A program made the position numbers and the translations under genes. Below the pieces are notes generated by a model. The model was not told where the DNA came from. It saw only the letters and a program-made list of their open reading frames with translations, and made no database searches. This document shows, piece by piece, positions 24,701-38,400 of a stretch of DNA of 64,000 bases. The DNA is taken from the NCBI GenBank assembly GCA_945643635.1, contig CALZFC010000043.1:2500501-2564500 (forward strand), in the 5' to 3' direction. Numbering within the stretch: position 1 is the first letter of the stretch; every line of letters starts with the position of its first letter. This DNA comes from Allodiplogaster sudhausi. Its lineage: Eukaryota > Nematoda > Chromadorea > Rhabditida > Diplogasteridae.

Positions 24701-27700
24701 CCACCGGGGAAGAAGTCAGGGACTAAATTTATTAATATTTAGAATTTTCGTAAATTTTGAACTTCATCGAAGAATGTTGTGTGAATGAAACCTCGCGAGA
24801 AGCCTGGGTGACATGGCTGTGATGGGAAGAGATGGATCGCTGATGCTCTCCTCTCCTAGCCGGGGTCACTCTCTCCGTTTCCCTCTGCTCTGCCATCTTC
24901 TTCGCCACTTCCAGCAGTTCAACCTCGTTCTTGTCCGGATGCAGAGGAGTTCCCGTCGCAGATGAGAACTGCAAAGTATTGCAATTTTATTTATCATTAC
25001 TTATGTAATCATCATTCAGAGTAGCAACGATTTACCACAGCACCAATTCCCCTGTTTACGAACAACCGAGTACTCGCAAATTCTAGCATAAGTCACTCAC
25101 ATTGATTTTAGGACTTCACGGAGCAATTTCATACCAAGATTTTGATGTCCATATTCTATTTTTACTCTCCCCAACCTGCTTTCCTCAAGCAATCGAGAGC
25201 GGTATTGCCTGCTAAAGTTAACAAGCACAAGGACAACGAAATGACCTCCCAACGATTTCTCAGATTCTTCAGATTTGCAGCGCGAGCATCGGCATTCGTC
25301 GGTTGAGATGGATCAGAGCCAGGAACAACAGGAGTGCCAGAAGTTCCCCTCCACTGAGTGCGAACCCCAGGAGGAACCAATCCGGGACCAGCTGAGCCTC
25401 CATTTGGAGTTCCTTGTGGCACCTGAGTCAGGGAAGCCGGGCGAGGCATCTAAAATCATTCAGAACATTTAATAGAAGCTCGTATGGAATATTTGATTGC
25501 GCCCATGAATATTCTGAAGAGAAGAGAAGGAAGCAGAGTACCTGAGCCTCTCCGCTGCGCAGTTTAGCTTCGAGGTCCTTTCTGATGCTCGATGCCTTGG
25601 CCGAGGAAAGGGCAGCAGATCGAATGGGGGAGGGACTCGCAGGTGACGTTGGCTGCTCATAACGGACCGGGGACTTCTGTAATCCAAGATATTCCACCCG
25701 TTCAAGCGTACAATTGTATTCATAACAACGACAAGCGATTTTGTAATGTGGAAGGATGCTTGGAATACCAGAAGAGTCCGCTAACCGAAGGGAGCTGAGC
25801 GAAGAAGTATCTTGCACTGGAGGGGGTGATCTGCGAAGGGGAGGCAGTGGCAGCCTTCACTGCGTATTCCAGCTCTCTCAGCACATCTCGACTTCCTCCC
25901 TTCTCAGTCACCTCCTCTTCCTCTTCCGTAGAACTCTTGTGACTCTCCGAATCGACAGACTTTATCATCGAGATGTCCAGGGCTGAAATCAGACAACGTT
26001 TCATACGTGGAAACGAGAGAAGAACGTTATCTTCTTTAACTGAAAGAATGTGCTTACGAATGGTATGTGAGATGTTGATGCGAGTTTCAGAGATGATTGG
26101 CGACGATGTGGAAGGGTTCTAGAAATATAAAGATATCGTAGAATAATTTGTGATACTACAACAAGTTCTAATCACACTGGAAACCAGGGCCAAAACTAAA
26201 CAAAATATGAACTAACAAAGCGAACGGGTGCATGCTGAGGCTTCTGGTCTGACGGAGACTGAAATGTACAAGATGGTCTGCTTATCAGAAAGGCTGAGCT
26301 GAGGACTAACAAAGGGTTTAGGTGAAAGAATGAAAGAAGAGCTGTTGGACGGCGCCCCTTGCCAGGAAGTGTTCGCTGATCCGGAGGTGCTTTTCTTCTG
26401 AGACACCACCTTTTAATGAATTGGGAAACAGGAGGTTGAGGGAAAGAACCTTGAGGAAGGTATGAGCTCCGTATTCCTCGTTATCTTCTCTCCTTTGCTT
26501 TTCTCCATCTTCTTCATTTTGGTCCGCGAATGAAGTGACCTCTCGAGGGGAGAAAGTCCCGTGTGCGCTGTCCGAATCACGCTGAAATGTTAAAGACAGA
26601 AAACAACCTTCAAATTTGGCGCCAGAAAGAGTGCTGATAAGAATGGCTGACCTCATCACTGGCTGTGACAGGGAGAGCGAAGCGAATGTGGCGTTGCTCG
26701 TCTCCCTCTTCAGTCAAACGGGCGAGTGACTTTTGAGGAGCTGAGAAGACAAGGCAACACTTCAAGTATTCCACTCATATCAACATGATAAACAAGTCAA
26801 ACGAACATTTCGAAATGGACTTGACAGGTGACGACTGCTTTGGCAGTGAAATAGGATTGCGTCCCTGACCAGGGGTGAACAGAACTGATGGGCGGGTCTG
26901 GAAGCAAAGAGAGAGTTTCCACTGGCAACTGATGTCCGTGCCATGGCTTAAAAAAGCAGACTATTTCGAAATTTTTTTAGTACTAATTCCTGCTTAAAAG
27001 AGCATAGGCGATCCAAAATAGAACATCTTAGGAATATTTGACATTAACTGGCAGCGTCCGCTGCCCCCTCACCCTTCCTTCCCTGGAGTTTTGGGCGCCC
27101 CGTTTTAAGCTATGGTCCGTACTATGCTAATTTGAATGGGGGGGGGGGGGTGGGCACCAATATGAATGTCAATAACAGTCCTACATACGGAGAATGGAAT
27201 TCGCAAAAAAAAAAAATTAAGCGCGAATTGTTACTTTTTAAATTTCGAAACTATGCAAAAAAGCGTGTCCGTGTTCCCCATGTCCGAAAGCTCCCTACGG
27301 TATCTACCTCGCCAAGACTGAGACGAGGTGATGGACCCTTCACAAAGGCTTCTTTTGGTTTCTGAGAAATTGGCTTGTAGTCAAAGTCTTCGAGATTATT
27401 GGCCAGCTCAGTCAGGCGACTTCGACGATTTGCAGAAACCGGCGAAAGAGGCTGCTGAAAACAAAGAAATATCCCATAATTGGAAATACAAATTCATTCT
27501 CGTGTCAGCATGAAAAGCAACCTCAGACAACTCAGGTACATTCGACGTCTGCGCAGTGAGAGGAGTACTTCTCTGCTCGAATGTCACTTCGTGCGCCTTT
27601 TTCGTAGGCGACGGAACAGCGACGCTCTCATCAAGATTTTCGCTGTTCTTCTTCAAATCAATGTCACGTTGACGCGCTCGCTCCATTATTTTCTGAAGTG

Positions 27701-27786
27701 ATAAATGAGTTACTCGAACAGCAGGCATGCATTTTCATGTGAAACCGGAGTAAGCTAACCTTTACATCATCTTCAATATCGCCCAT
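21742..27786 (-). CDS. anln: anillin (actin/septin/RhoA scaffold of the cytokinetic ring)
   Basis: Starts MGDIEDDVK at 27786, then an exon reading KIMERARQRDIDLKKN (about 27690). A long charged, Ser/Pro/Glu-rich N-terminal half follows over roughly ten exons, including VAKKMAEQRETERV (near 24890) and a long Glu/Arg helix EEAEKEERERERAELSERL (24390-24300). The C-terminal half is diagnostic: SVQQEQISQASRALSFCRQ (23730-23650), LLVATETRRCLLKTVEDLR (about 23420), ISSISVPLSRDFAAGNLGF (about 23300), LYYFIILLKYGSHV (about 23150), a C2-like stretch FCCKIEVYSLRTGRE (about 22910), FQLVGRLSLDIHSVDRRKH (about 22500), then a PH domain: RGFLSLYQRTPPEGLGSWTR (about 22300), FHVDVWIPKD (about 22010) and VLMAADSKAELNIWVDILN near the stop at 21742. 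The order anillin-homology then PH matches the family. N-terminal exon borders are not exact. Confidence 0.9.
22590..22830. repeat. GA-rich degenerate repeat in anillin intron
   Basis: AGAGAAAGAGA-type sequence with recurring AACGAGAGAAGCGAACGAG units of about 20-40 bp. It fills the intron between the anillin exons near 22860 and 22560 and is a sense-strand pyrimidine tract. Confidence 0.85.
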
Positions 27787-28065
27787 TTCTTCGAATTCAG
27801 CAATGAGAATTCGCGCGAAGAACTCTGCAACGAGGGTTTTGTTACATTGCATTCCAGCGGCAATATGAATAACGAAAAGGAGCTCAAAGCGGCATAGAAA
27901 ACAACACTAACAAAACAATCATAGCAAAGACAAATTACTCCGTTTATCATAGCTTTTGCCTCAAGCAATTGAAAATGCGGAAACTCGCGCGCAATATTTT
28001 CAAACCGTGGTGTAGCGATTGGAATTACACAAGATTGGAACGATAAATTTGAACTGTTTTACGGT

Positions 28066-29150
28066 CACAGGAATTTTAAAGGGGGCCCACGCATGCAGAA
28101 TAAGGGGCCACGACGGGGAAAATTAGTGACCACGACAGGCCCAAGTTTGGCCCCTTATCGACCCAGCGTGGGCCCCTTATTCCGCTTGTCGGGGCCCCTG
28201 ATCAAGCACCTAAGCACCCGAAAGAGCGCGTCGTGGCCCCTTATACAACGAGCATGGACCCCTTATTCTCCGTTGTCGGGCACCCTTTTCCACATACTTG
28301 GGCCCCTTATCCAGCTCATCAGGGCCCCTTATCCCACCATTCCCTGCTCCTTATTCGTTGCTGTTCTCATTCCTGCTTTCATCAATTTGACAAGTACCTT
28401 TATTCTCCTAGTTACCAGAATCAGATGACAATCAAAACGAGAATCCTAACATGCGGAAAATATACAGGCAAGGGGGCGTTATCTATCCCAGCGGGAAGGA
28501 AAGATCGTAAGTCTTGTCCTAGTCAACACTTCTTGAGAAAGAGTGGTCTCCCTGCCTGTCCCATCATGCTGCGCAGATACCAGTCGAAGTCATCACCGCA
28601 CGCTGGAAGAGTAGCTTTGAAGTTTAAAAAAAATCATTGCTGGAGCAGTTGACCTTGTGCGAACGCAGTGTCCACGCCGTTGTCTTCTTCCAAAACATCT
28701 TCGTCGCTGTCCTCATCTTCAGTGTCTCTCTCGCGCGGAACAGGTCGCGCTCGATCTCGTCAGGTGCAGCACCGTCTTCAAAAAAATCATCGCAGCGAGC
28801 TTAAAATAAACAAAATAGCGCTGACCTGTTAAAGTTACGCGACTAGTTGCAGTTGGGCCCCCTCGATCCAATCCTGTAGTCGCATTTTCGCTTGCAAGCC
28901 ATCGCAAACCATGAAAAACAAACTAATTAAGTCAGAAGCTGAAATAAATAATGAACAGCACATACGAAAAGTCCATGGCGCCACTAGTATTTTAGTGCAG
29001 CGTCCTTCTCGTTTTTTAAAAACATCGGAAAAGCACTCAACCGTACTTTTACACAAAATAAACCCCCTCGTGGCCCCATTTCGACGTCAAAAACATTAGT
29101 GGCCACCACAAGCAGAATCACACGGAGGGTACCCGCCCTTAAAAAATTCC
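28066..29150. mobile_element. TIR element copy 2, opposite orientation to copy 1, right end degraded
   Basis: Begins with CACAGGAATTTTAAAGGGGG and runs as the reverse complement of copy 1 for about 1,050 bp, including the GGCCCCTTAT arrays and the acidic reading frame. After the shared GGCCACCACAAGCAGAATC at about 29119 it departs from copies 1 and 3. A weak remnant of the inverted end (CCCTTAAAAAATTCC) occurs at 29136-29150. No clear target duplication remains. The left end is 280 bp upstream of the anillin start codon. Confidence 0.8.
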
Positions 29151-29407
29151 GGAAATTTGACACAGCGAATACCGTATTTTTCCGCGTTGCGCCCGTTTCA
29201 TGCGTCGCGGCAAGGCACAGCATACAGCTCTGCCGAGCCCGCCTCCCAATGCATCGATCGAAGTGATTTAAACTCCCTCCAAAAGTTTGAGCATTCGTCT
29301 TGGGCGGGAAAAAGACGCTTGGATGTATTAACAACTGGCGTTGTTACTGGTCTTGTTTTCGATGTTCAACTTGTTTATCCTTTTCCTCTTTTTGTTAAAG
29401 GTCAATC

Positions 29408-32400
29408 ATGGGCGAGTACAACAATGGATTCGGAGGGCTTCAGCGGCTACGGCGGATTCCACCCCCCGCCGCCGCCGCCTGCGTAACAGCGCATCGACGT
29501 TCGTTTCTAGCTGTAAAGCTAGCAGAAAAATATGATTCCTCGCTCTTCTTCAGCATTTCGAGCTGGCTGGCGCGCTGAAGATGGTCTTCGCCGCAAACCA
29601 CTCCATCATCAAGGACGCACTCGGCGAGATCAAGAAGTCGGACCCCTCCTTCTTCTCCGACCTTTGGTTAGCCAACTGTTCTTCAACAGTTATAGTCGCT
29701 TTTATTTGTTGTAGTTTTAGCCACCGCGACCGACCTCACCCGTATAGGGGAGGACGAGGCGGCTACACGGGGCTTCGCGGCGGAAGACGCGGCGGCTTCC
29801 ACGCCGCCCAGGACAAGGAGTTCGTGGAAGAAGAGGAGAAGCCAGCCGAGAAAGGGCACGGGTCCGTCTATTGTTCTCGTAAATGCTGAGGACCTCGTGA
29901 ATGTTTAATTGCAGTTATACCCTCTCGGCCGAGCAGTTCGAACAGCTCATGGCGAGGATGGTAAGAAAGAGCAGCTCGAAGAAGAAAGAAGATGAAGGAG
30001 AATGTAATGGCTTGCCACGCTGCCACGAAATGAAAAATCGGCGATAGATTACCCTTTACAAAAAGGTATCTGACACCACGATCACGCGCTCTCGCGTCAG
30101 TGATCGGGTCACCTCCGGAGATAAGGGAGGTTCCGCTCAAAAGCGGGTCCTCCTGCCAAGCAGGAGTCCTTGGGCACTCGGGCACACAAGGTTCACAACA
30201 GAAGAGCTGCGCGCCCTTCAGGTACGGACCCTTCTAGGTCCCAGCGATTCGGACGCTGAGTGGAGACGACGTGGAAGAACAGCGAGTTGAGTTGACAAGT
30301 TTATCAGCTCGCTTCAATTCATCAACAAAACGAATCAAAGAACAAGAGCCTTAGTGCTCAACACGGGACGAGAGAGAATGAGAGGGGGAGCGGAAGTAAT
30401 CAAGAAAAACAAAAAAAAAGAAGAAGAGCGCGGCCGAGCTGACCGGGGCTTATATACTGCCCGAGAATCGGGCGGGAAACGAGGCAACAGACTACAACAT
30501 TGAGCATTGCTCCGGATTCAAATATAATAGTGCGTGTTACTGTAGGAAGTGCGGTAGATGGCTTCTGTCTAAATTACGGTCCGTGTAGCGAGTGGGGGGG
30601 GGGGGTACACGACATCCCCGGGGCCCCCGTGCTGGCGCCCCGACAGCCAGGCAGAGAAAAAGATATGATGGAGATAAGTAATATAGGCACAAAACTGGCA
30701 TTGCTCAGAATAGGGCTAAGGGAATGAATACTGAGAATAATAATAAAAAAAAAAAAAAAAAAAAGGAAGCAAGAATAGAACATCCTGCTGTCACAATTAG
30801 GGGAAAGGAGAGGGGGTGGGATATGGACGAGGCTTCACTTGCGTGGGATGTGGGTAAGGCAAGCTGTGGCCTTGTGGCCGAGTCTGCCGCAACGGTAGCA
30901 CTTGAGGGGCGGCAGTTCGTGAGCGGTGGTGTGGCTGCGGCGCGTCTCGGTGTGACTGGAACTCGGGGCGGAGTGGCGTGTCTGGCTGTGGCTCGCGCTG
31001 GAGGTGTCGTCGCGCTGGTCGGCTCGGCTGTAACTGCGGCTGTTGCTCGCTCCTTTATCGTCTCTCTTCTTCTTGTTCGGGCTTATCTCAGTAAGTGGCT
31101 GGCGGTGTCTCTTCGGTGAAGGTTGAGTGGTCGGCGGTCGAGTGTGGTGTCGATACTGCGCTTCTTCGTCACGGGCAGGCGGCTTTTCAAGCCCTGGCAG
31201 AGCTGACGATACGGTTGCGTACCACACTTGGGCACCGTCCGCTCCATCATGTCAACAAATGTGTTGACTGAAGCAACTGGCAGGGGCTCGCCTTCCTTGC
31301 AGAATCCCGCTGCCATAAAAGTGGGAGAGATTCCGTTCACTCTTGCCAGGGAGGTGATGATCACGGACGTGTGCAGCTTGGTGTGGAGCTCCGTGAGGTA
31401 GTTGTCGATAAAGTCCATCTCTGCTGCTGTCGTTGTGTATTCGGGAGGCGATGCTGACACGACAAGGAACTCGGGGTGCTCGAGTTTCTGTGCGAGTCTC
31501 TCCAGATTGGACGCTAACTGTTTGGCGTTCGTATTCATGTCCTCGAGAGTGGACGGAGGGAGGAACACGATCAGCCTCTTCACTTCCTTCACCATCTCCA
31601 TCGCCTCCAACGCGTCCAACAGCGCTGCCCAGCTGTCGATCCGGATTCGGTGCGCCGTCACCACGTCCGTGATGTCGAAGAGCGAGATCGGTGCATAGTA
31701 GAGGACTTGCCATGTGGCAATCGTCGGGAAGATCGTTTCCTTGTGCTCCTCACCTGCTTCTCCCCTGAGCTTCCGCTGCCACTTGCGAAGGGAAGAGCGC
31801 AGAGCCGGAGGGAACGAGGACTCCTCCGGATTCGCTGCCTCCCAAAGTCGCTGCTGATGGAGACACGTCTGACGGAGAGCCAAGTCCCAATTCTCTGCCG
31901 TTGGCTCCACTTCTCCTCGGTCCCATCGGCTGACGATTACGGATTCTTCTTTCTCCACACTCATGACGAAGTGCAGAATCGCGACCTTTCGCAGGGAGAT
32001 CACTTGCTGCTGTTTAATCTTCCGCGGGCAGCCTGGAACAGCGTCTCCGTAGATGATCAGTTCTTCCTTTGTGCATTGAGTGCAGCCAGCGTCCGGGTCA
32101 GCAGATCTGTAAGTGGCAGAACTTATTCTCCGTACTACGCGGTCACGCCACTCTTTGCGATTTCTCCTGGTGGTCATCTGTGTGGTTTCTGGCATTTCTT
32201 TGGGAAGGACACGTAGCAAGTCAAACTGGACTACTCTCTCACTCTTTCCCCAGATTGCTCTTATGACTGCGGAATTAGAAGACACACTCACAACACGGTA
32301 AGGCCCAGTCCATTCGTTCTCCAACTTAGGAATGTCCGCTCCGGCCCTGGCAGAGGGTACTCGCATGTAAACGAGGTCTCCCGGGACAGGAAAACTACGC

Positions 32401-35400
32401 GAATCGACCTTATGTGCCTTATCGTAGTGTTCCTTCATTTGGCTTGCTGCTTGCTGCGCTGTCTCGCGAATTCTCTCATGCGCTATCTTCAACCCGGCTA
32501 CCAAGTTGTGCTTGTAGTCCGTGACATCAGCATAAGGAGCATTGCGAGTGGCTGCCAAGCGAGGACCTAGTGGTCTGGTGTCTCTACCATGGACTGCGAA
32601 GAAGGGCGATTCGCCAATGCTGCTGTGAATGCTTGCATTATATGCGTAGACTGCAAAGGGGAGTACTTCGTCCCACTCCTGCGGGGACTCGCATTTCTTC
32701 CGCAGCATCTCGAGCAACGTCCTGTTCAGCCTTTCGCATGCTCCGTTCTCTCGCGAACAGTAACCTTTAGTTGTCGGATGCTCTACTTCGAGCAAGGCAA
32801 AGAGTTCTTCTGTCAGTTTGCTGGTGAATTCCAGCCCTTGGTCGCTCAACACCGCTTCTGGAAGTCTGCCGTTCTCGGCCACCCAATGCCGAACGAACTT
32901 CCGTGCCACTGTTCGCGCGCTCTTGTCCTTCATCGCATAAGCGGCACCAAATTTGGTGAAGTGGTCCACAATAGTCAAGACATATCGGTTTCCGCGGCTG
33001 GAATTACCGATTTCGAGCACATCAATTCCAACGAGCTGGAATGGCTCCGTGGCAAGAATTGGCTTCAGAGGAGGAGTGAGAATGGTGGATGGGTTGAAAG
33101 CGGCGCACTTCGGGCATTTCTGGATGTACTCCTTTACATCGCGCCGAATTCCTATCCAGAAGAGGGAGCTCATTCTACTCAGCATTTTCTCGACTGCGAA
33201 ATGGCCAGCGAGTTTCCCATCATGCTGCTCGCGAATTATCTGCGCGCGCAACGATTCTGGTACATAGCGTCGCCATCCTCCCTTGTTCGTCTGGGCCATG
33301 AGAATCCCATTCTGCTCTCTCCAAAGTGCTCCACCCTTCCTCACTCGCTTCTCCTCAGCTGCTCTGACTGCCTCTAATAATTGCCTACCGTACTCGTCAT
33401 TCTGCAGCGCTGCTTGCCACTTCGACTCGTCGTGTTCAATAACAACTCGGTTAACAACTCGAATGATTTCTGGTGTGTCGTCATCATCGTGAGCCTTCGC
33501 GGAAACTGCTCCGCGACTCAGGGCGTCTGCCACGACATTGGCAGATCCCTTCACATATTGGATGTGGACGTCGAACTCCTGCAGCTCGACCGACCATCTC
33601 ATCACTCTTGGCGAGATCTTCACCTCCTTGAAGAGCGCGCACAAAGGCTGGTGATCCGTCCTTATCACCACCTTGGTGCCAGAGCAGAACTGCTTAAAGC
33701 GTTTCAGTCCGAACATCACTGCCAACGCCTCTGCGTCCGTGATGTGATAATTGCGTTCTGCTGAAGAGCAGGGTCGGCTCGCAAAGAAAATTGGGTGCAA
33801 AGCGCCATCGTCATCTTCTTGTGCTAGGACAGCGCCAATGGCCTGCTTGCTCGCATCTGTGTACAGATAAAATGGTCGCTCTCCCGTCATCGCGCGCTCG
33901 ACATCCGGCTGAGCCAATACCGGAGTCGTCATGAGGGCCTGCTTGATGTCCTCGAACGCCGCCTGCTCGCTACTCTCCCATTTCCACTTCACCTTAGTGG
34001 AAGTCAGTTGCGAGAGCGGATGTGCTCTCTTCGAATAGTTCCGAATGAACTTGCGATAGTAGCCGGCCATGCCAAGGAAAGTGCGCAACTCCTTGACATT
34101 CTGAGGTGCCGGGTACTCTGCTATCGCTCTCACCTTCTCCTGGTTGACATGGATACCTCCACTGTCAATAATGTGGCCGAGGAAGGGGACAACTCGCTGC
34201 GCAATGCGACACTTCTTCGCATTCAGGCGCAGTCCGTGTCTCCGAAATGCGGCAAGGACTCGCGAGAGGACTTCTGCGTGCTCTGCTTCAGTGGTCGTGG
34301 CAATCATGATGTCGTCCAAATACACCATGCACTTGTCTCCGAGAACATCCTTTAAGACTTCATGCATCAACCGCTGAAAGACTGCTGGGCTGGTGGCCAA
34401 GCCAAACGGAAGCACCTTGAACTCATACAATCTGTCGAGCGCTGTGAAGGCTGACTTCTGAGCTGCGTCTTCTGAGAGACGGACTTGCCAATAGCCCGAC
34501 TGCATGTCAAGAGTCGTGAAGAGACTCTTTCCTTTGAGATTCTGGAGTGCGATCTCAGAGGAGGGCAGCGGATGTGCATCCTTCACGCATATCAAATTCA
34601 GACGGCGATAATCTACGCAGAGGCGAAGACTCCCGTCCTTCTTTCTCACGAGCACCAGTGGAGATGCCCAGGGCGAGGAACTCGGCCGAATGATGCCGTT
34701 ATCCTCCATGTTCTGCAGCTGCTCCGTCACTTTCTGCCTTAAGCCGATGGGTACTGGGCGCTGCTTCTGTCTGATTGGCGGGTGGTTACCGACATCGATC
34801 TCGTGCTCGACTAAATCGGTTCGACCAAGCTCCGCTTCATTCAATGCAAAGACATCCGCGTAGTCAGAGATGAGAGAGCGACAGGGAACAGACTCGATTC
34901 TACCATTCTCTTCTACGCGCGCAAGAACAATGGCTTCTCGATGCTCCGGAACAGCTGTTTCTCCCTCTGCAGCCTCCACCGGTTTCCAAGCAGTCGACTC
35001 CCAAACTCCTACTTCATCTTCAGGCTGAAAGAGTCGCGGAGAGTCCGACTCGTTCTTCACTGCGACTTCGCACTCAGGAGATACCAACGTGGACTCGACT
35101 CCGTCTACCGAAGACAAAAAAATGGACACCGAAGAGTCGTGAGGGGGATGAAGCGAAAGACGCGCGACACTGTAAGGCGCTACAACTACCCGCTTATTCA
35201 CTCTCGCTGGCTCTGATGAATGGTCTCCTGTCACCTTCCACCACGTTTCCCACGCCACGCGCGCGTTCTGTCCAAGCAGCAACTCGTCTGCTTGCTCATT
35301 CGCCGTCACGTAGACGCCGATCTCCATTGCTTCCGTAAAAGGCATCTTAAGAGAGAGCGTCGCAGCTTCATTCAGGTTCATGGTGTTGCTGGATGCATCC

Positions 35401-38400
35401 CTTATCACCGCTTGAGGCTTCCATCGCTTCACCAACTGTCCCGACAGCTTCTCCACTCGTTGCAATGCCTTCTCTGTCACAATGGTGACTTCCGACCCGC
35501 TATCGATCGTGGCCACCGTGTCTACCCCGTTCAGCGTCACGCAAGCACGCCATGACTGGCCCCTGAATAGCGGCCTCTCCTCGAGTTCGGTCTCAGTCCT
35601 CTCTGCTAAGTCTTCCATAGAACTCGCTGGTGAGCCATCCTTCGCACGCTTCTTTCCATTCTTCCGCTTTTTCGCTGCTGCCACTTTCCTTGCAGCTCGT
35701 TGTGGTGGTCCGCCACCCTGCTGCCTTGACTGCCCTTGCTGCTGGGGAGGGCCAGTCGGTGCTGACCTCCTCACGTCTTGCGAGGGGAAACTGCCTCCTT
35801 GCTGCTGCCCGAAACTGGCTTGCTGACTGTTCGGATACTGCGCAGGCTGCTGGTTGTGGTGCGGATGGTTGTTCTTCTTGAAAGGAGCGCGCGAATTGTT
35901 CTGAGAGAAGGGTGGCCGGGAGTGCGAGGGAAAAGCATGCTGATTCGCTGCGGTTCTAGGCATCCGCTGTGATTCCTGCGCGTTCGCTCTATCGCTGCTG
36001 TTCAATGCCGCCTCTCTCTTCTCCAGGTTCTCCAGTCTCAAGGCCTCGCGCTTGAGTGCTTCGTAGTCAGCAGAGGCGTCCTCATCCATCTTGGTCATCA
36101 TCGCCCTCCTATATTGACTACTGTCGATTCCGCTCAACAACCCGGATCGACGCAGCATGGCCAGCACTTCTTCCGTCGCGTCGGGGAAAGCCTTTTTACT
36201 GACGGACTCTAACTCTAGGCAAAAGTCTGCAACTGATTGGCCGGCCCTCTTCTTCAGCTGTCTCAGCTTCTGGTCAGCCTCGAATGCGGACAGGGAAGGG
36301 TCGCCGTGGAATCTCTTCTCCAACGCATGCACTACTTCGTAAAAGCCCGCGCGCTTGACATCGTCAGGGAGAACGTCGTAAGCTTTCCTGGCCTCGCCTT
36401 CCAGAAGAACGACCAACTGATTCGCGCACTGGTCAATGGTCAGCAAGCGGCCATATTTTACCTTGAACTTCTCGATGAAAGCGCGGAAATCCCCTCTACC
36501 AGTAAAGGGGGGAAGAGAGTCCATCGCTAAACCCGCCAGCATCTCTCGCATCATCACTCTCTCTCTCTCTCTCGGTCCTCCCTCATGAATTGTAAAATCA
36601 ATTCCGTACCGGCTGGCAGTGGGGAGGATGCCGAGTTGTCGACGTAGGGATGCGTGGTAGATCGCCTCCTTTCCTCCTGCTGCAAGGAAGAAGGGAATTG
36701 GCTTGAGCTTCTCTCTCTGTACTCGTGCTCTGCCCTTCTCCACTCTTCTTCTCCTCCACTCCGCTCTCTTTCTCGTTGCCAACCTGCCGCGGCGATTGCC
36801 GACGAAATGGCGTCGGGAGGGTACTGCTGGGTGGGCTGGTTGAACGGAGAGGGCAGCTTCCGATTCGCCGGTGGGTGTCCTGGCGGAGGAGGGGGAGGGG
36901 CGATTCGCTCGGCGCTTTGCAGCGACTGTACTCGCTGAAGAGCAGAACTTGGATTATTCCCTCTTCTCGGTGCGAAAGCTGAGGGCTGGTTGTTCACCTG
37001 TGCCGGGGGACGGTTCTGCTCGTCCCTGCTCGCTCTGCCATTCACCATTTCCAGTGCCGAGCCCGTCGCCGTCGGAGCCTGAGAACAGTCAAAGGATGCG
37101 TTGTGGAGTCTACTTTCCTTTAGTTGTCTCAGTTCTTCCAATTCTGCTTGCATTCTAGCCATCTCTCCTTCTTTGTTGGCTATTTCCTTCTGTGCTGCTT
37201 CCATGTCTGCTGTATACTTTTCCTTCCATGCTGTGTAGATTTTCGCCTTAGTTATGTTTGGCTTCCTCAGATTGATTCTCATGGATGCTAGCTCGCTGGG
37301 TGTGGATGTGCCATGTACCGTGTGCTGCGCGATGTCTTCGCTCGCGCGCACCTCTTCGAAGTTGGCCACATCTCCGTCTCCGCCTTCTCCTGGCTGCGCG
37401 GTCTTGTCGACACCGTCTTCGAGAAGCCCGCGCTCGTCCAGCTCTTCGTCTCCCTTGTCGTTCAGCTCTCTGAGCGTGTCGTCCTCGTCGTAGAGGTCGC
37501 TCATCTCTGAACAGTGCACTTGATAAACTTCGCGGTACTAATCAATACGCGCTCCTAGTTTATCACACTCGCGTCGCCAATCAATACACGCAACAAGTAC
37601 CCGGAAGAAAAGGGCTGCAGTCGTATCACAAACACGCGCTCGCGCCTAGTCACTCCTCTTCAGCTGGCAAAAGAACTCGCGTGTCGATCTCTACTGCTTC
37701 TCAAGCCGAGTCGTCTTCGTGAAGTTCTTTTCCGCCGCTGTTGTACAAGTCGCTGTTGCTGATGACGAAACTCGTCGCTCGTAGTCTTCTTGTCGTCTCT
37801 TCAGTAACGGTCGGCCCCCATGTAATGGCTTGCCACGCTGCCACGAAATGAAAAATCGGCGATAGATTACCCTTTACAAAAAGGTATCTGACACCACGAT
37901 CACGCGCTCTCGCGTCAGTGATCGGGTCACCTCCGGAGATAAGGGAGGTTCCGCTCAAAAGCGGGTCCTCCTGCCAAGCAGGAGTCCTTGGGCACTCGGG
38001 CACACAAGGTTCACAACAGAAGAGCTGCGCGCCCTTCAGGTACGGACCCTTCTAGGTCCCAGCGATTCGGACGCTGAGTGGAGACGACGTGGAAGAACAG
38101 CGAGTTGAGTTGACAAGTTTATCAGCTCGCTTCAATTCATCAACAAAACGAATCAAAGAACAAGAGCCTTAGTGCTCAACACGGGACGAGAGAGAATGAG
38201 AGGGGGAGCGGAAGTAATCAAGAAAAACAAAAAAAAAGAAGAAGAGCGCGGCCGAGCTGACCGGGGCTTATATACTGCCCGAGAATCGGGCGGGAAACGA
38301 GGCAACAGACTACAACATTGAGCATTGCTCCGGATTCAAATATAATAGTGCGTGTTACTGTAGGAAGTGCGGTAGATGGCTTCTGTCTAAATTACGGTCC

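Noticed and set aside
29150..29407. A 109-codon frame starting MTQRIPYFSALRPF as the N-terminus of the RGG protein
   Set aside because: It crosses the degraded TIR-element end and has no splice support; the ATG at 29408 gives a shorter frame that joins in phase.
30724..31119. Plus-strand Gly/Ala/Val-rich frame and other plus-strand frames across 31-37 kb
   Set aside because: They are antisense shadows of the retrotransposon frames, which have clear protease, RT, RNase H and integrase motifs on the minus strand.
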